A stretch of 64,000 nucleotides of DNA from Myroides profundi (GCF_000833025.1 NZ_CP010817.1:3472001-3536000), one strand, 5' to 3'; numbered from the stretch's first letter, positions 47,739 to 56,772 are shown. Program-made: numbers and translations. The notes: a model not told the origin generated them from the sequence alone.

Positions 47739-48068
47739 CTACCACTCCTCAAATGTATAACTATGACTGAAGCTCAAATCAAAGTTCTGATATTGCTCTT
47801 TGATTAATTCTATACACTCTTCTCGAGTCCCTTCCTTCTGATAAGAACCTTTTTTACTCACTATCGGAATATCTATAATCCACATATCATCTCGTAACCA
47901 ACCGAACTGTAGCGTATCATCCTCTCCCTTAAATATTCCAATAAAAGTACCTTCTTCTGTCGATAACTTTTTAAAACACGTGATTACCTCTAGCTCTGTA
48001 GCCACCTTAGACTCTTCTCCTTCTTGACCTTGATCAGTAAGTGCGTCATAGTAAAACAACTTTATCAT
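47739..48068 (-). CDS. small cytoplasmic protein, immunity-like
   Basis: The 109 residues start MIKLFYYDALTDQGQEGEES and have no signal peptide. The segment FIGIFKGEDDTLQFGW followed by DMWIIDIPIVSKKGS and ECIELIKEQYQNF has the plan of Imm1-like immunity proteins. It also matches the gene at 52603-52956 (FVGITVGAHTMQF, then CLAIIKDIY). No toxin is adjacent. Assignment is tentative. Confidence 0.55.
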   Translation of the reverse strand: MIKLFYYDALTDQGQEGEESKVATELEVITCFKKLSTEEGTFIGIFKGEDDTLQFGWLRDDMWIIDIPIVSKKGSYQKEGTREECIELIKEQYQNFDLSFSHSYTFEEW

Positions 48069-48125
48069 ATCTATCTCTTTATATCTCCAAAATTAAACAA
48101 CTCTACGCAACTTTTAACAACAAAA

Positions 48126-48153
48126 AAAGAGCATTACCTCAGCAATGCTCTTT
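48126..48153 (-). terminator. terminator after the M28 peptidase gene
   Basis: AAAGAGCATT/AATGCTCTTT with loop ACCTCAGC (plus-strand), followed on the minus strand by TTTTTTT. Confidence 0.92.
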
Positions 48154-48162
48154 CTTTATATC

Positions 48163-49728
48163 TTAGTTACTTGTACGCTTTGGTCCTCTTGACTCTGGCC
48201 ACTCTTGACGTTCTCCTTTATTGTCAAATGGAAGAACAATCTTTTCTCTAGATACTAACTCTTTTTCCTCGCTTGCTTTATAAGCCATGATAGCGATCAG
48301 AATAGCGTTGTTCTGTACATCGTCATAAACGATCTTATCAGCTGTATCTCTATTCGTATGCCAAGTATAGTTACCATACCCCCAGCTCAATGAGCTCATC
48401 ATAAACCCAGGTATATCTTTACTTACAAATGATACGTGATCTGAACCACCTCCTGAAGGCGATCCTGGGAAGTGAGTCTTAATTTCTTTCTTATATTTCT
48501 CAGGCACTGCGTATAGCCAGTCTGTGATATATTGATAAGAGTTTAAGAACCCTTGTCCAGAGATATTAGCCACACGTCCTGTACCGTTATCTTGGTTGAA
48601 TACTACTTGTATCTTATTGTGTAGTTCTGGGTGATCTGCTACGAAAGCACGAGACCCATTTAATCCTTGCTCTTCACTTCCCCAGTTACCGATTAGGATA
48701 GTACGTTTAGGATTTGGCAATACCGCTTTTAAGATACGAGCAGCCTCCATCATCGTGATAATACCTGTTCCGTTATCCGTAGCACCTGTTCCACCATCCC
48801 AGCTGTCTAAGTGTGCAGATAAGATTACGTACTCATCTCCTTTCTCTCCACCTTTAAGCTCAGCAACTGTATTATACGTCTTCGCAGTACCAAGATCTTT
48901 TGACTGTGCATTCACATGGATATGAGGTTTCTTACCATTCTCTGCTAATCGATATAGCATTCCATAATCTTCTAATGCGATATCTATAGTAGGCACTTTT
49001 TTAGTCTCTGCTCCAAAGATTCTATTAGATCCCATGATACCTGTCCAGTATGACATTACCACACCTACAGCACCTGCGTCTTCTAATACTTTAGGCAATT
49101 CCTTAGCTGTATATCCTGTATTTTTGATACGAGTAGCCCACGCTTTCTCAGCTGCAGCTTTCTCTTCTTTCATTTTAGTATAAGACTCTTCTGTAGCAAA
49201 AGTTTGCCATTGGTAGTCTGGTCTCCCTGTAGGTTGATGCATAGAGATCATGACATACTTTCCTTTTACAGAAGGTAACCAAGCATTAAAGTCAGCCTGA
49301 GAAGCTACATCAGCTAATATCACTACTTCTCCATCTACTCCTCCTTTTTTAGAAGCAGGGCTCCATGCTAGTTGCATTCCCTCTAATGATTTAGTACGAG
49401 GTGAAGTCATCGTAATCTGTGTTGTACCACGCTCCCATGCCTTCCATGTTCCGTATTCTTCATTACGCGCCTCGAAGCCCATAGAAGAATACTGATCCTT
49501 TACCCAGTTATGTGCTTGCATCATCTGTGGTGTTCCAACTAAACGAGGTCCGATGACATCCATTAGTTCAAATGCATATTTTTTTAACTGAGAATTAGTA
49601 GTTCCTTCTTTTACGATAGCCTCTACTATAGGATCTTGTTTTTGTGCTAATACTAGCGCACTAGACAGTAAGGTCACCCCTAGTACACTATGTGCAATCG
49701 TCTTACTGATTACGTTTGTGATTTTCAT
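48163..49728 (-). CDS. secreted M28-family metallopeptidase with PA domain
   Basis: The 521 residues have a signal peptide (about 1-29, ending VLAQ). An inserted PA-like domain (about 110-300) lies before the catalytic M28 core. The metal/catalytic residues are VILSAHLDSWDGGTGATDNG (His, Asp), GSEEQGLNGSRAF (Glu), VVFNQDNGTGRV (Asp) and TWHTNRDTAD (His). It is likely an extracytoplasmic aminopeptidase or carboxypeptidase. No C-terminal sorting domain. Single gene with its own terminator. Confidence 0.92.
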   Translation of the reverse strand: MKITNVISKTIAHSVLGVTLLSSALVLAQKQDPIVEAIVKEGTTNSQLKKYAFELMDVIGPRLVGTPQMMQAHNWVKDQYSSMGFEARNEEYGTWKAWERGTTQITMTSPRTKSLEGMQLAWSPASKKGGVDGEVVILADVASQADFNAWLPSVKGKYVMISMHQPTGRPDYQWQTFATEESYTKMKEEKAAAEKAWATRIKNTGYTAKELPKVLEDAGAVGVVMSYWTGIMGSNRIFGAETKKVPTIDIALEDYGMLYRLAENGKKPHIHVNAQSKDLGTAKTYNTVAELKGGEKGDEYVILSAHLDSWDGGTGATDNGTGIITMMEAARILKAVLPNPKRTILIGNWGSEEQGLNGSRAFVADHPELHNKIQVVFNQDNGTGRVANISGQGFLNSYQYITDWLYAVPEKYKKEIKTHFPGSPSGGGSDHVSFVSKDIPGFMMSSLSWGYGNYTWHTNRDTADKIVYDDVQNNAILIAIMAYKASEEKELVSREKIVLPFDNKGERQEWPESRGPKRTSN

Positions 49729-49905
49729 ATTGGTTAGTGTTTAGTTTAAGATGGGCAAATTACACATTTTAACCATACTTCCAAGGCTATTAATCGCCTA
49801 TTTCACCATAAACACTAGATTATACAAATAAATTCACAATAATCGGCTTCTATAAATGCTCATCATTTAATTTTATCCTATTTTCTTTACATAATTAGAG
49901 CTATA

Positions 49906-50601
49906 CTAATCATAATACTCATACGTGATCTCCTTCTCACTTACCAGTACACCTTGCTCCACATATACTTCCTGCTTCGTAATATTCCCAAAACTATCGT
50001 ATCCCTTATTCACTACAGTATATTTAGTATCTGTAGAGGCTAACACATCTTTTTGTATATACCCATTCTGATATCCACTATCATCATATATAAACTTCGT
50101 CAATGAGTTTATCTGTTCACTCTCTCCATCCTTTGCTATCATCTGCATAGAACTTGTCTTTCCTTCTTTATCTACTGCCCCTTTTATAGTATTACTCATT
50201 GAGGGAGTATTAGTATAAGATGTAACTACAGTATACGCAGCAGGAGAAGACCACTTCTGTATTGCTTCACTTATCACAGCTCCTTCATAGTCATATCCTT
50301 TTAATACGCGTTGTTGTCCATTATACGGTTCGTATTTAAGGATACCATTACTACTAAACTCTAATAACTCAGTATCTAACTCATTGTCTAGAGACTCCAT
50401 CGATATCTTATATCCGTTCTCATCATATAGACTTATTCTTTGTGAAACGACATTAGAATCAGACAGTCGTACAACCTCTGTTACAGTCTTTACCTTTCCT
50501 CTGATTCCCTCTAACTTCGCATCACTATAGGGGGTATTACTTCCCTCTGACTTACATCCCACTAGCATCATTGCTAGCACCAACATTAACTGCTTAATCA
50601 T
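49906..50601 (-). CDS. lipoprotein with YD/RHS-like repeats (tandem copy 2)
   Basis: The 231 residues start MIKQLMLVLAMMLVGCKSEG (lipidated Cys16). The mature part has strand-turn repeats of the YD kind: LYDENGYKISMES, FIYDDSGYQNGYIQKD, KGYDSFGNITKQEVY, ending ITYEYYD. It is 24 bases downstream of a clear paralogue (50626-51318), so the pair forms an operon from duplication. No toxin domain. Probably surface or periplasmic; function unknown. Confidence 0.72.
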   Translation of the reverse strand: MIKQLMLVLAMMLVGCKSEGSNTPYSDAKLEGIRGKVKTVTEVVRLSDSNVVSQRISLYDENGYKISMESLDNELDTELLEFSSNGILKYEPYNGQQRVLKGYDYEGAVISEAIQKWSSPAAYTVVTSYTNTPSMSNTIKGAVDKEGKTSSMQMIAKDGESEQINSLTKFIYDDSGYQNGYIQKDVLASTDTKYTVVNKGYDSFGNITKQEVYVEQGVLVSEKEITYEYYD

Positions 50602-50625
50602 TTCCTTTTCTTTAGCCTTTTTTTA

Positions 50626-51318
50626 TTATTCATAATATTCATACGTATACTCTACTTCTTCATTGGCATCTATATCCTCACTAGATATTTTTTGCCTTCT
50701 TATATTAGCATACTTATCGAATGTCAAATTAGTTACTTTAATCTTACCATAAGACTCACTCGTAAGTCTTGATTTCTCCAATACTTTGTACCCCTTCTCA
50801 TCATACTCGAATATACTCCTAGATATAGTATCCACTTGACTTCTCCCAACATATTCCCTTAATGATGTTATATATAATTGTCTCCCTTTATTATCTACTT
50901 TTACTACCTCCTTATGTATCTCTCCTTTTTCTTCTTCATTCATTTTAATTAGAGTATAATCTTGACTAGTAAGCCACTTAGTCGTTGTCACATCATATAA
51001 CTTGTGATCTGCCCCATACGCTTTGCTAATTCTAGCACTATCTTGATAAGGTATATATTCCATTCTAACCAATAAAGAATATTCTCCAGTCTCAGTCTCA
51101 TCTAAGAGCACCTCTTCTGATATCTTATATCCTTGCTCATCATACAGAGTGATTTGCTTACTTGCTGCTCCTAATAAAGCAACGAAACTAGTAGCCACTC
51201 TACTCTTCACCTTTCCCTTTAATCCTCCTAACTGCGTATCAGGTATAGGGGTTAGTCTTTCTTTTTTATTACATCCTATCAGCATGATTACCAATAGCAA
51301 TAGTATATATCTTTTCAT
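50626..51318 (-). CDS. lipoprotein with YD/RHS-like repeats (tandem copy 1)
   Basis: The 230 residues start MKRYILLLLVIMLIGCNKKE (lipidated Cys16). Repeats include TLYDEQGYKISEEVL, SIFEYDEKGYKVLEKS and LTFDKYANIRRQKIS, ending YTYEYYE. The early segment LGGLKGKVKS matches LEGIRGKVKT of the downstream copy. It is related in repeat style to the operon at 55009-58817. Function unknown. Confidence 0.72.
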   Translation of the reverse strand: MKRYILLLLVIMLIGCNKKERLTPIPDTQLGGLKGKVKSRVATSFVALLGAASKQITLYDEQGYKISEEVLLDETETGEYSLLVRMEYIPYQDSARISKAYGADHKLYDVTTTKWLTSQDYTLIKMNEEEKGEIHKEVVKVDNKGRQLYITSLREYVGRSQVDTISRSIFEYDEKGYKVLEKSRLTSESYGKIKVTNLTFDKYANIRRQKISSEDIDANEEVEYTYEYYE

Positions 51319-51500
51319 ATCGAATTTTATGTTAAAGATACACTATTCCTTAATTATCTTATTCTAAAATTATTACGAAAAATGTTATCATCTTAATTTT
51401 TCTCTACCAAATCTCTTATCAAAATAAACAGTCCTATCCTAGGTAAAACAAGAGATTAACAATAATATACCTCCTACTTCTATACCCCGTCTTGAAAATG

Positions 51501-51508
51501 TACCTTTG
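51501..51508 (+). promoter_or_regulatory. -7 promoter element of the DMT transporter gene
   Basis: TACCTTTG matches TAnnTTTG, 32 bases before the ATG at 51541. No TTG at the expected distance. Confidence 0.5.
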
Positions 51509-51540
51509 CGCAGATTTTTAATTAAAAGATTTTTAAAACA

Positions 51541-52437
51541 ATGAAAAACCTTAAAGGAATTCTATTCGCATTGATTTCTTCGGGTACATTTGGTTTGGTG
51601 CCTTTGTTCTCCTTACCATTGATACTGCCGAACTTGCGACCAGAAGGAGTGGTTACTATAGGCATACCGACCATTCTATTTTATCGATTCTTATTTTCAT
51701 CTGTGACTATGGGCGCAGTATGTTTGTACAAAAAAACAAGCTTAAAAATTTCTATTAAAGATCTAGCAGTCGTCTTTTTCTTGGCGTTATTGTATGCCGC
51801 AACAGCCAAATTCTTAGTCGATGCGTATGAGTATATAGATAGTGGACTAGCCACTACTGTACACTTCTTATACCCTATATTCGTCAGTATTGTCATGATT
51901 ATGTTCTATAAGGAGAAGAAATCTATCGCACTCTTAGTAGCGTCTATTCTATCTCTAGTGGGAGTGGGTATGATGTGTATACACGGTGAGGCTTCGCCTT
52001 CACTGATCACAGGTCTAGTACTCTCTGCCCTGACAATATTCACTTATGGACTGTATATCGTAGGCTTAAATAAATCTAGAATATCAGAGATGAACTTTGA
52101 TTCATTGACCTTCTATGTATTGTTAATGGGGTGTTTAATCTTCTTATTCTACTGTCTTTTCACGACAGGAATACAGACGGTGACACTAACGAGTGATTGG
52201 ATTAATCTTATCCTATTAGGAGTATTCGCTACCTTCATTTCTGACTTATGTCTAGTATTAGCAGTGAAGCACGCAGGTAGTACAGTTACCTCTATCTTAG
52301 GATCTATGGAGCCTGTAGTAGCTGTACTAGTAGGTACCTTATTCTTCGCAGAGCACTTCGACTGGATGTCTGCTATAGGTCTACTATTCGTATTAGGTGC
52401 TGTAACCTTAGTTATTATTGCTAATCAGAAGAAATAG
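51541..52437 (+). CDS. DMT-superfamily (EamA) transporter
   Basis: The 298 residues form ten TM helices in two EamA repeats. The first contains LIFALISSGTFGLVPLFS-like start and FLYPIFVSIVMIMFYKEKKS; the second contains DLCLVLAVKHAGSTVTSILG and MEPVVAVLVGTLFFAEHFDW, the hallmark EamA ending. Substrate (metabolite or amino-acid export) cannot be read from sequence. Single gene. Confidence 0.9.
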   Translation: MKNLKGILFALISSGTFGLVPLFSLPLILPNLRPEGVVTIGIPTILFYRFLFSSVTMGAVCLYKKTSLKISIKDLAVVFFLALLYAATAKFLVDAYEYIDSGLATTVHFLYPIFVSIVMIMFYKEKKSIALLVASILSLVGVGMMCIHGEASPSLITGLVLSALTIFTYGLYIVGLNKSRISEMNFDSLTFYVLLMGCLIFLFYCLFTTGIQTVTLTSDWINLILLGVFATFISDLCLVLAVKHAGSTVTSILGSMEPVVAVLVGTLFFAEHFDWMSAIGLLFVLGAVTLVIIANQKK

Positions 52438-52440
52438 TTA

Positions 52441-52476
52441 TTGGTTAACAGTTATCGGTTTACGGTTAACAGCCTT
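52441..52476. repeat. short intergenic repeat-like sequence
   Basis: TTAACAGTTATCGG followed by TTTACGGTTAACAG. It resembles the hairpin sequence at 37578-37606, suggesting a dispersed low-copy repeat after gene ends. Confidence 0.35.
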
Positions 52477-52558
52477 GCCTAATGGGCATAATATATTGAT
52501 ATAATAAGACTAAACGGTTTCACACCTTCACAAAAAAACAAAAAAACGATTTCATAAA

Positions 52559-52589
52559 AAAAGCCTGCTAGTATGTCTAGCAGGCTTTT
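52559..52589 (-). terminator. terminator after the 52603 gene
   Basis: AAAAGCCTGCTAG/CTAGCAGGCTTTT with a 5-base loop, followed on the minus strand by TTT. Confidence 0.93.
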
Positions 52590-52602
52590 CTATTCTTCTT
52601 TA

Positions 52603-52956
52603 TTAAGCTTCTCTTTCTAATACATCATCAAGACTCTCTTTACGTACATCTACTAATTTCATCTGTGGATAGACAAACAGTTGTTGTTTTGCATAAATAT
52701 CTTTAATGATGGCTAAGCATTGTGCTTTATCAGCATACATCTGTGGGTTGACTAATGTAGGAGGATTTAACACCTCTACTAAGATACGGTCTTCATCACA
52801 GTGAAACTGCATCGTGTGTGCACCTACCGTAATACCGACGAAGTTATCCACTAAATCTATCGTCTCTGAGAATATCTCTATACATTCTTCTAGTGTTAAC
52901 TCTAGATTCTCTTCAGATAGATTCTCATAATAATCTGTATAAAATACTGTAATCAT
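52603..52956 (-). CDS. small cytoplasmic protein, immunity-like
   Basis: The 117 residues start MITVFYTDYYENLSEENLEL with no signal peptide. A beta strand pair NFVGITVGAHTMQF and RILVEVLNPPT, then a helix ECIEIF/CLAIIKDIYAKQ. The order FVGI, TMQF, strand, C-L-x-I-I-K-x-x-Y matches the protein at 47739-48068, and both recall Imm1-type folds. No toxin gene adjacent. Unit ends with a strong terminator. Confidence 0.6.
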   Translation of the reverse strand: MITVFYTDYYENLSEENLELTLEECIEIFSETIDLVDNFVGITVGAHTMQFHCDEDRILVEVLNPPTLVNPQMYADKAQCLAIIKDIYAKQQLFVYPQMKLVDVRKESLDDVLEREA

Positions 52957-52993
52957 ACTGCGCTTTAATTGTTATAACACCTTCTAGACAACG

Positions 52994-53236
52994 CTATCTC
53001 AGTGGAAGTACAAAGGTATCGTTTTTTTCATTTTTTGCCTTATCCTCCTGAACCTTCTCTGTAATTAATACTCCTCCGTCAAAAGAACCTATCACAACCT
53101 CAAGAGCAAATACATGAAGAATACGTGGAGTATAAAAGGATATTCCTTCGACAAACAACCTCTTAGCTCCACCATTATCGGTGTATTGTCCCACTATTGT
53201 CGAGCGATCTGCGATAAAACCCCATGAATACTGGCT
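52994..53236 (-). pseudogene. gene relic B of the unnamed STIVGQ...FYTPRIL family
   Basis: The frame is open from 53236 (after a TAA at 53239-53237) to 52994, reading SQYSWGFIADR, STIVGQYTDNGG, AKRLFVEGIS, FYTPRIL, then a DGGVLITEKVQEDKAK tail. The first possible start codon is GTG 53194, inside the block conserved with relic A (11195-11281), so the true N-terminus seems lost. 17 of 29 codons are identical without gaps. Could still be a short functional ORF from GTG 53194 (66 residues); the position of conservation argues against this. Confidence 0.5.
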
Positions 53237-53462
53237 TTAAGACAGGTGTATGATAATATTAAACTTAATACAAAAAACAACAATAAACTATATATCAAAT
53301 ACTTAACAAAAAAACTACTCAAAAAAAACGTACAATTTTTTTCTATTAAACACCCATAAACCTCCAAAAAAGCGGGATTTCTAAAAAAAAGGTGTTCAAA
53401 ATTTCTAAAATGAGAGAAAAAAACGACTAATAACTAGATGAAAACAAAAAAAGTAATGCTAT

Positions 53463-53852
53463 TTATTTGTGTGATACTTTCTTCTGAAGGGAGTTGTTTG
53501 CGCTCCATACATATAGTTGTAAGAGATAAAAGAGGATACCTCCTAAGATATAACAGCCTATATCATATAGATCTGCTGTATAACGAGAAGTGTGCTGAGG
53601 AAGGTAATATTCAAAATAAAAGGTGTAGTATAAGACTACACTAGTGATCATCAAAGGTGACAACTGATATGTACTCCCTTTCCACAGGCGTAGAATGACT
53701 AATATCACTGCCATCGTAAGGGGAATAGAAAGAATATCGTTGACATAATTATTAATAAAGGATGGCAACTCTACCTCCAGCCGCTGTGCTGTATAGATAG
53801 CTCCACCCACTACTAGCATAGTGATAAAAGTCCAATGCTTCAATACACTCAT
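53463..53852 (-). CDS. unknown small membrane protein
   Basis: The 129 residues have four hydrophobic segments (WTFITMLVVGGAIYT, IPLTMAVILVILRLW, MITSVVLYYTFYFEYYL, IGCYILGGILFYLLQLYVW). Its ATG at 53852 overlaps the TGA of the upstream zinc-ribbon gene by 4 bases (ATGA), so translation is coupled and the upstream in-frame stretch is rejected. Function unknown. Confidence 0.7.
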   Translation of the reverse strand: MSVLKHWTFITMLVVGGAIYTAQRLEVELPSFINNYVNDILSIPLTMAVILVILRLWKGSTYQLSPLMITSVVLYYTFYFEYYLPQHTSRYTADLYDIGCYILGGILFYLLQLYVWSANNSLQKKVSHK

Positions 53853-54163
53853 GCTACTATCATCCCGATTAGCCAAGCTATAAACATCGTCACTGCCATC
53901 ACAGTAAACCAAACGCCATAGACTAACTTAAAAAATAAACGTACTAGCAGCCATGGGTGCTTCGTCATACGGAGTAGAAACTTCTCTATCGCAGAAGGCT
54001 CTTCGGCTAACGCCTTAGCGATGCGTTCGCGTTCTAGATGCTTGCGTTCTTCTTCACGTTGTTGTACCATATTCAATGCCTGTCCACACGATATACAGTT
54101 ATCTGTATCTACATTAAATGTTCCGCATTTAGAACAGCGAATATGTACTTGTCCTTTAGTCAT
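53849..54163 (-). CDS. zinc-ribbon membrane protein
   Basis: The 104 residues carry an N-terminal zinc ribbon with CSKCGTFNVDTDNCISCG (two CxxC pairs, Cys 10/13 and 24/27). A charged helical linker follows (about 33-60), then a TM hairpin (WLLVRLFFKLVYGVWFTVMA and MFIAWLIGMIVA). It is coupled by a 4-base overlap to the membrane protein gene that follows. The zinc-ribbon is clear; the role is unknown. Confidence 0.75.
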   Translation of the reverse strand: MTKGQVHIRCSKCGTFNVDTDNCISCGQALNMVQQREEERKHLERERIAKALAEEPSAIEKFLLRMTKHPWLLVRLFFKLVYGVWFTVMAVTMFIAWLIGMIVA

Positions 54164-54217
54164 AAATCAAAATAATCTTCTGTCTTCAAAACTACTATTT
54201 TATAACACAATAAAAAA

Positions 54218-54247
54218 AGCCTTTACTCCAATAAGGAAATAAAGGCT
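54218..54247 (-). terminator. terminator after the HugZ-like gene
   Basis: AGCCTTTA (minus 54247-54240) and TAAAGGCT (54225-54218) with a partly paired interior, followed on the minus strand by a T run. Confidence 0.8.
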
Positions 54248-54272
54248 TCTTCCGTTAATAAAAATATAGTTA

Positions 54273-54818
54273 TTACTTTTGATCTACGTTATGTTGTCCA
54301 TGAGCACCTCTTCTGTGTTCCATCACTTCTAGATTCTCATCTACGAAGTATGCACTACCGAATCCGTTCACATAAGAACCTTTAACTGGTTTAAAGTTAA
54401 ACATGATGAAGTCTTCTAAGTTATCTAATACTTCTACTACCTTACCATGTCTTTCTCTTAAGTCAGCGATTGCTTTCTCGTATAATGGGTTTTCTTTCTC
54501 GATTAATTCCGCTTGAGTATCTAAAGTTAAACGGTGTCTAGCATATAATTGTTTAGATACGCTCTCATCTTCTACAAACATGAATGATACTTGCTTGCGA
54601 TCACGTAAGTTCTTTGTATGTTTTGCCATAAAAGAAACTAATATCTGAAACTCATTTCCTACTCTAGAATAAGGAGCTGTACTTACTAATGGTGTTCCGT
54701 CCTCGCTGATAGTAGCCATCATTACTGACTTACACTCATTGATTAATTCTTCGATTTTAGGAGCCTTAGGCTTTACTTTATGTTGATCGAAATTTGGGTT
54801 TATTGTATCTGTACTCAT
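54273..54818 (-). CDS. pyridoxamine 5'-phosphate oxidase-fold protein, HugZ-like
   Basis: The 181 residues form a split-barrel flavin/heme-binding fold: VMMATISEDGTPLVSTAPYS, FQILVSFMAKHTKNLRDRK. A helix ENPLYEKAIADLRERHGKVVE and the HugZ-type tail FKPVKGSYVNGFGSAYFV follow, with a His-rich C-terminus (HRRGAHGQH). HugZ proteins bind and break down heme for iron uptake. Heme use here is inferred from the tail and helix; no heme-transport gene is adjacent. Confidence 0.85.
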   Translation of the reverse strand: MSTDTINPNFDQHKVKPKAPKIEELINECKSVMMATISEDGTPLVSTAPYSRVGNEFQILVSFMAKHTKNLRDRKQVSFMFVEDESVSKQLYARHRLTLDTQAELIEKENPLYEKAIADLRERHGKVVEVLDNLEDFIMFNFKPVKGSYVNGFGSAYFVDENLEVMEHRRGAHGQHNVDQK

Positions 54819-55008
54819 CTCTTATAAATTTTAATGAAGCGAAGATAATAAATTATTTAAACTAAATAAGAATAAGAAAGTAGCTTTAACAACATTATAC
54901 CATAAAGACACAAATAAATGTACTAACTATCCGTACTAGGTTTAAATAAATTGCCTAGAAGCGTGTGTTTAAAAATAATTGTATTTTTATCGCCTAGTCA
55001 AGACAACA

Positions 55009-55902
55009 ATGAAAAGAACACTTTTAATAGCACCACTATTATTACTATTAATGAATTGTGGTAGTTTTAATTCTACTACAAAACGAAAAGGAAAAACATA
55101 TAAAGTAACAGTATTAGACCATGCTGTAGAGAAAAGTTACTTACTAATCACAGAAACTTATGCAGATGGAAAATCAAATACAATAAATAAAGAAAAAGAG
55201 AATACAGAGACAGAGGTACGCAACTTCTTATTTACTTATGATGAGAATGGTCAATTAGTCAATACACACTCTAGTAATATCATCAATGAGAAAGCTGCTA
55301 ACCCTTCTAACTTAGGAGTGGCTCTAAATGCTAAAAAGCAATTAACAACCATTTCGCTAGACGAGGATACTGATAAGTTAAAGGCTATTTATAAAGACAA
55401 TATCCTTCACCAAATCACACATTACGAGCCAGAGTTTAAAGAGCTAGTCGTTAGTACATTTACATATGATAAGCATCAGCTGCCTGTGCATGCTCGATTA
55501 GGAAATCAAAGCAAACCTAATGAAGTCATCGATCTTGACTTCACGTATGACCTTAATCAGAATGTACGTACCTATAAGAATCCTCTAGAGCTATTCTCTT
55601 TTAACTATGATGATAAGCAGTATATGCTAGCAGGGCAACCTTATTACTATAATCCGTTCTACTATATGTCTATAGATTGGCTGACCTTCACGTCTTATGC
55701 TCCTAAAAACAACATTGTGGGGTTCGAAGATGATGAACACATCACTACGATAGACTATACCTATAATACAGAGAATCTGCCAATCACAGCAAGGGTTAGA
55801 AAGACCTCTAAAACAAATGCTCAAGATAGTAGAGTGACGTGTGAATATGAGTTTTATTATAAAGAGCTAGAGCTAATCCGTTTAAAAAAGAAGAAAAGAT
55901 AA
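55009..55902 (+). CDS. YD-repeat lipoprotein, tandem family member 1
   Basis: ATG 55009 (MKRTLLIAPLLLLLMNCGS, lipidated Cys17) is preferred over the TTG at 54979; 297 residues. Strand-turn repeats include FLFTYDENGQLVNTHS, VSTFTYDKHQLPVHARL and TIDYTYNTENLPITARV, ending YEFYYKELEL. The last third (motif NNIVGFEDDEHITTIDYTYN) is shared with the next genes. First gene of a five-gene tandem operon. Envelope localisation is clear; function unknown. Confidence 0.75.
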   Translation: MKRTLLIAPLLLLLMNCGSFNSTTKRKGKTYKVTVLDHAVEKSYLLITETYADGKSNTINKEKENTETEVRNFLFTYDENGQLVNTHSSNIINEKAANPSNLGVALNAKKQLTTISLDEDTDKLKAIYKDNILHQITHYEPEFKELVVSTFTYDKHQLPVHARLGNQSKPNEVIDLDFTYDLNQNVRTYKNPLELFSFNYDDKQYMLAGQPYYYNPFYYMSIDWLTFTSYAPKNNIVGFEDDEHITTIDYTYNTENLPITARVRKTSKTNAQDSRVTCEYEFYYKELELIRLKKKKR

Positions 55903-55906
55903 AACC

Positions 55907-56755
55907 ATGAAGTCTATCAGCTTAGTCCTTCTACTACTACTTATATTTCCTATTGCTTGGGGACAACCAATCACAGTAGTAGAAAGAGTAATAGAGAAAC
56001 AACATATACCGAAAGCGCATATTATATCTATCACCCCTAATCCTTCCACAGATCAAACTGATGGAGATACTGAGGTATTTATAAGACACTATGATTTTAC
56101 ATACAATACGCAAGGTGTCTTAATATCGACTAGTAGTTACACTATAGAAAATGATATGCCTAGTTATCCCTTTACTACATACATAGAGATGAAGGATAAG
56201 CATACTATTAAAAATATTGATTTAGGATCTGATACGAGCTCTTACAAACTAGAATACATAGATAAACTACTTAGTTCGTTTATATTTACTAACAGTAATT
56301 TTAGAGAAACGAGAACTAGTACATATAACTATAACACGAACTTATTACCAAGTCAGATTACGATTAGCACTATACCAGAACAGACGAATGCTATTGAAAT
56401 AAGTTTGGAGTATAACGATAAGTTAAGCTTGAACAGAGAAATATATAACGGTCAATACACTGACTATACTTATGACAATAAAAAATATCCTTTCTGCTAT
56501 CTGCCATACGGATATACTATATCTAGTTTCTTAGGGAGTGAATCTTTAATATTTACAAATTATATTCAACAAAACAATGTAATTAGAATTGAAAATGTTA
56601 AATTTATAACTTCTATAGACTACACATATAACAAGAAAGGATTCCCTATTACTGCTAGAATCACAAGTATAGATAAGGAGGATAAGAACAACAAAAGGCT
56701 TTTATATGAGTATGAATTCATCTATAAAGAATTACATATACCAATAATGAAGTAA
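55907..56755 (+). CDS. YD-repeat exported protein, tandem family member 2
   Basis: The 282 residues have a type I-like signal peptide (ending AWGQ near 20) instead of a lipobox. Repeats: HYDFTYNTQGVLISTSSY, TYDNKKYPFCYLPYGYTI, FTNYIQQNNVIRIEN, SIDYTYNKKGFPITARI, ending YEYEFIYKELH. Only 4 bases separate it from member 1. Most similar in layout to member 3. Function unknown. Confidence 0.75.
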   Translation: MKSISLVLLLLLIFPIAWGQPITVVERVIEKQHIPKAHIISITPNPSTDQTDGDTEVFIRHYDFTYNTQGVLISTSSYTIENDMPSYPFTTYIEMKDKHTIKNIDLGSDTSSYKLEYIDKLLSSFIFTNSNFRETRTSTYNYNTNLLPSQITISTIPEQTNAIEISLEYNDKLSLNREIYNGQYTDYTYDNKKYPFCYLPYGYTISSFLGSESLIFTNYIQQNNVIRIENVKFITSIDYTYNKKGFPITARITSIDKEDKNNKRLLYEYEFIYKELHIPIMK

Positions 56756-56772
56756 TATATTATAAAAATACT

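Noticed and set aside
48027..48043. 17-base match ACCTTGATCAGTAAGTG with 30561-30577.
   Set aside because: Flanks do not align, and one such match in 64 kb of AT-rich sequence is plausible by chance.
53438..53644. Plus-strand 68-codon frame starting MKTKKVMLF.
   Set aside because: It overlaps the coupled minus-strand membrane gene for most of its length, and only the first residues resemble a signal peptide.
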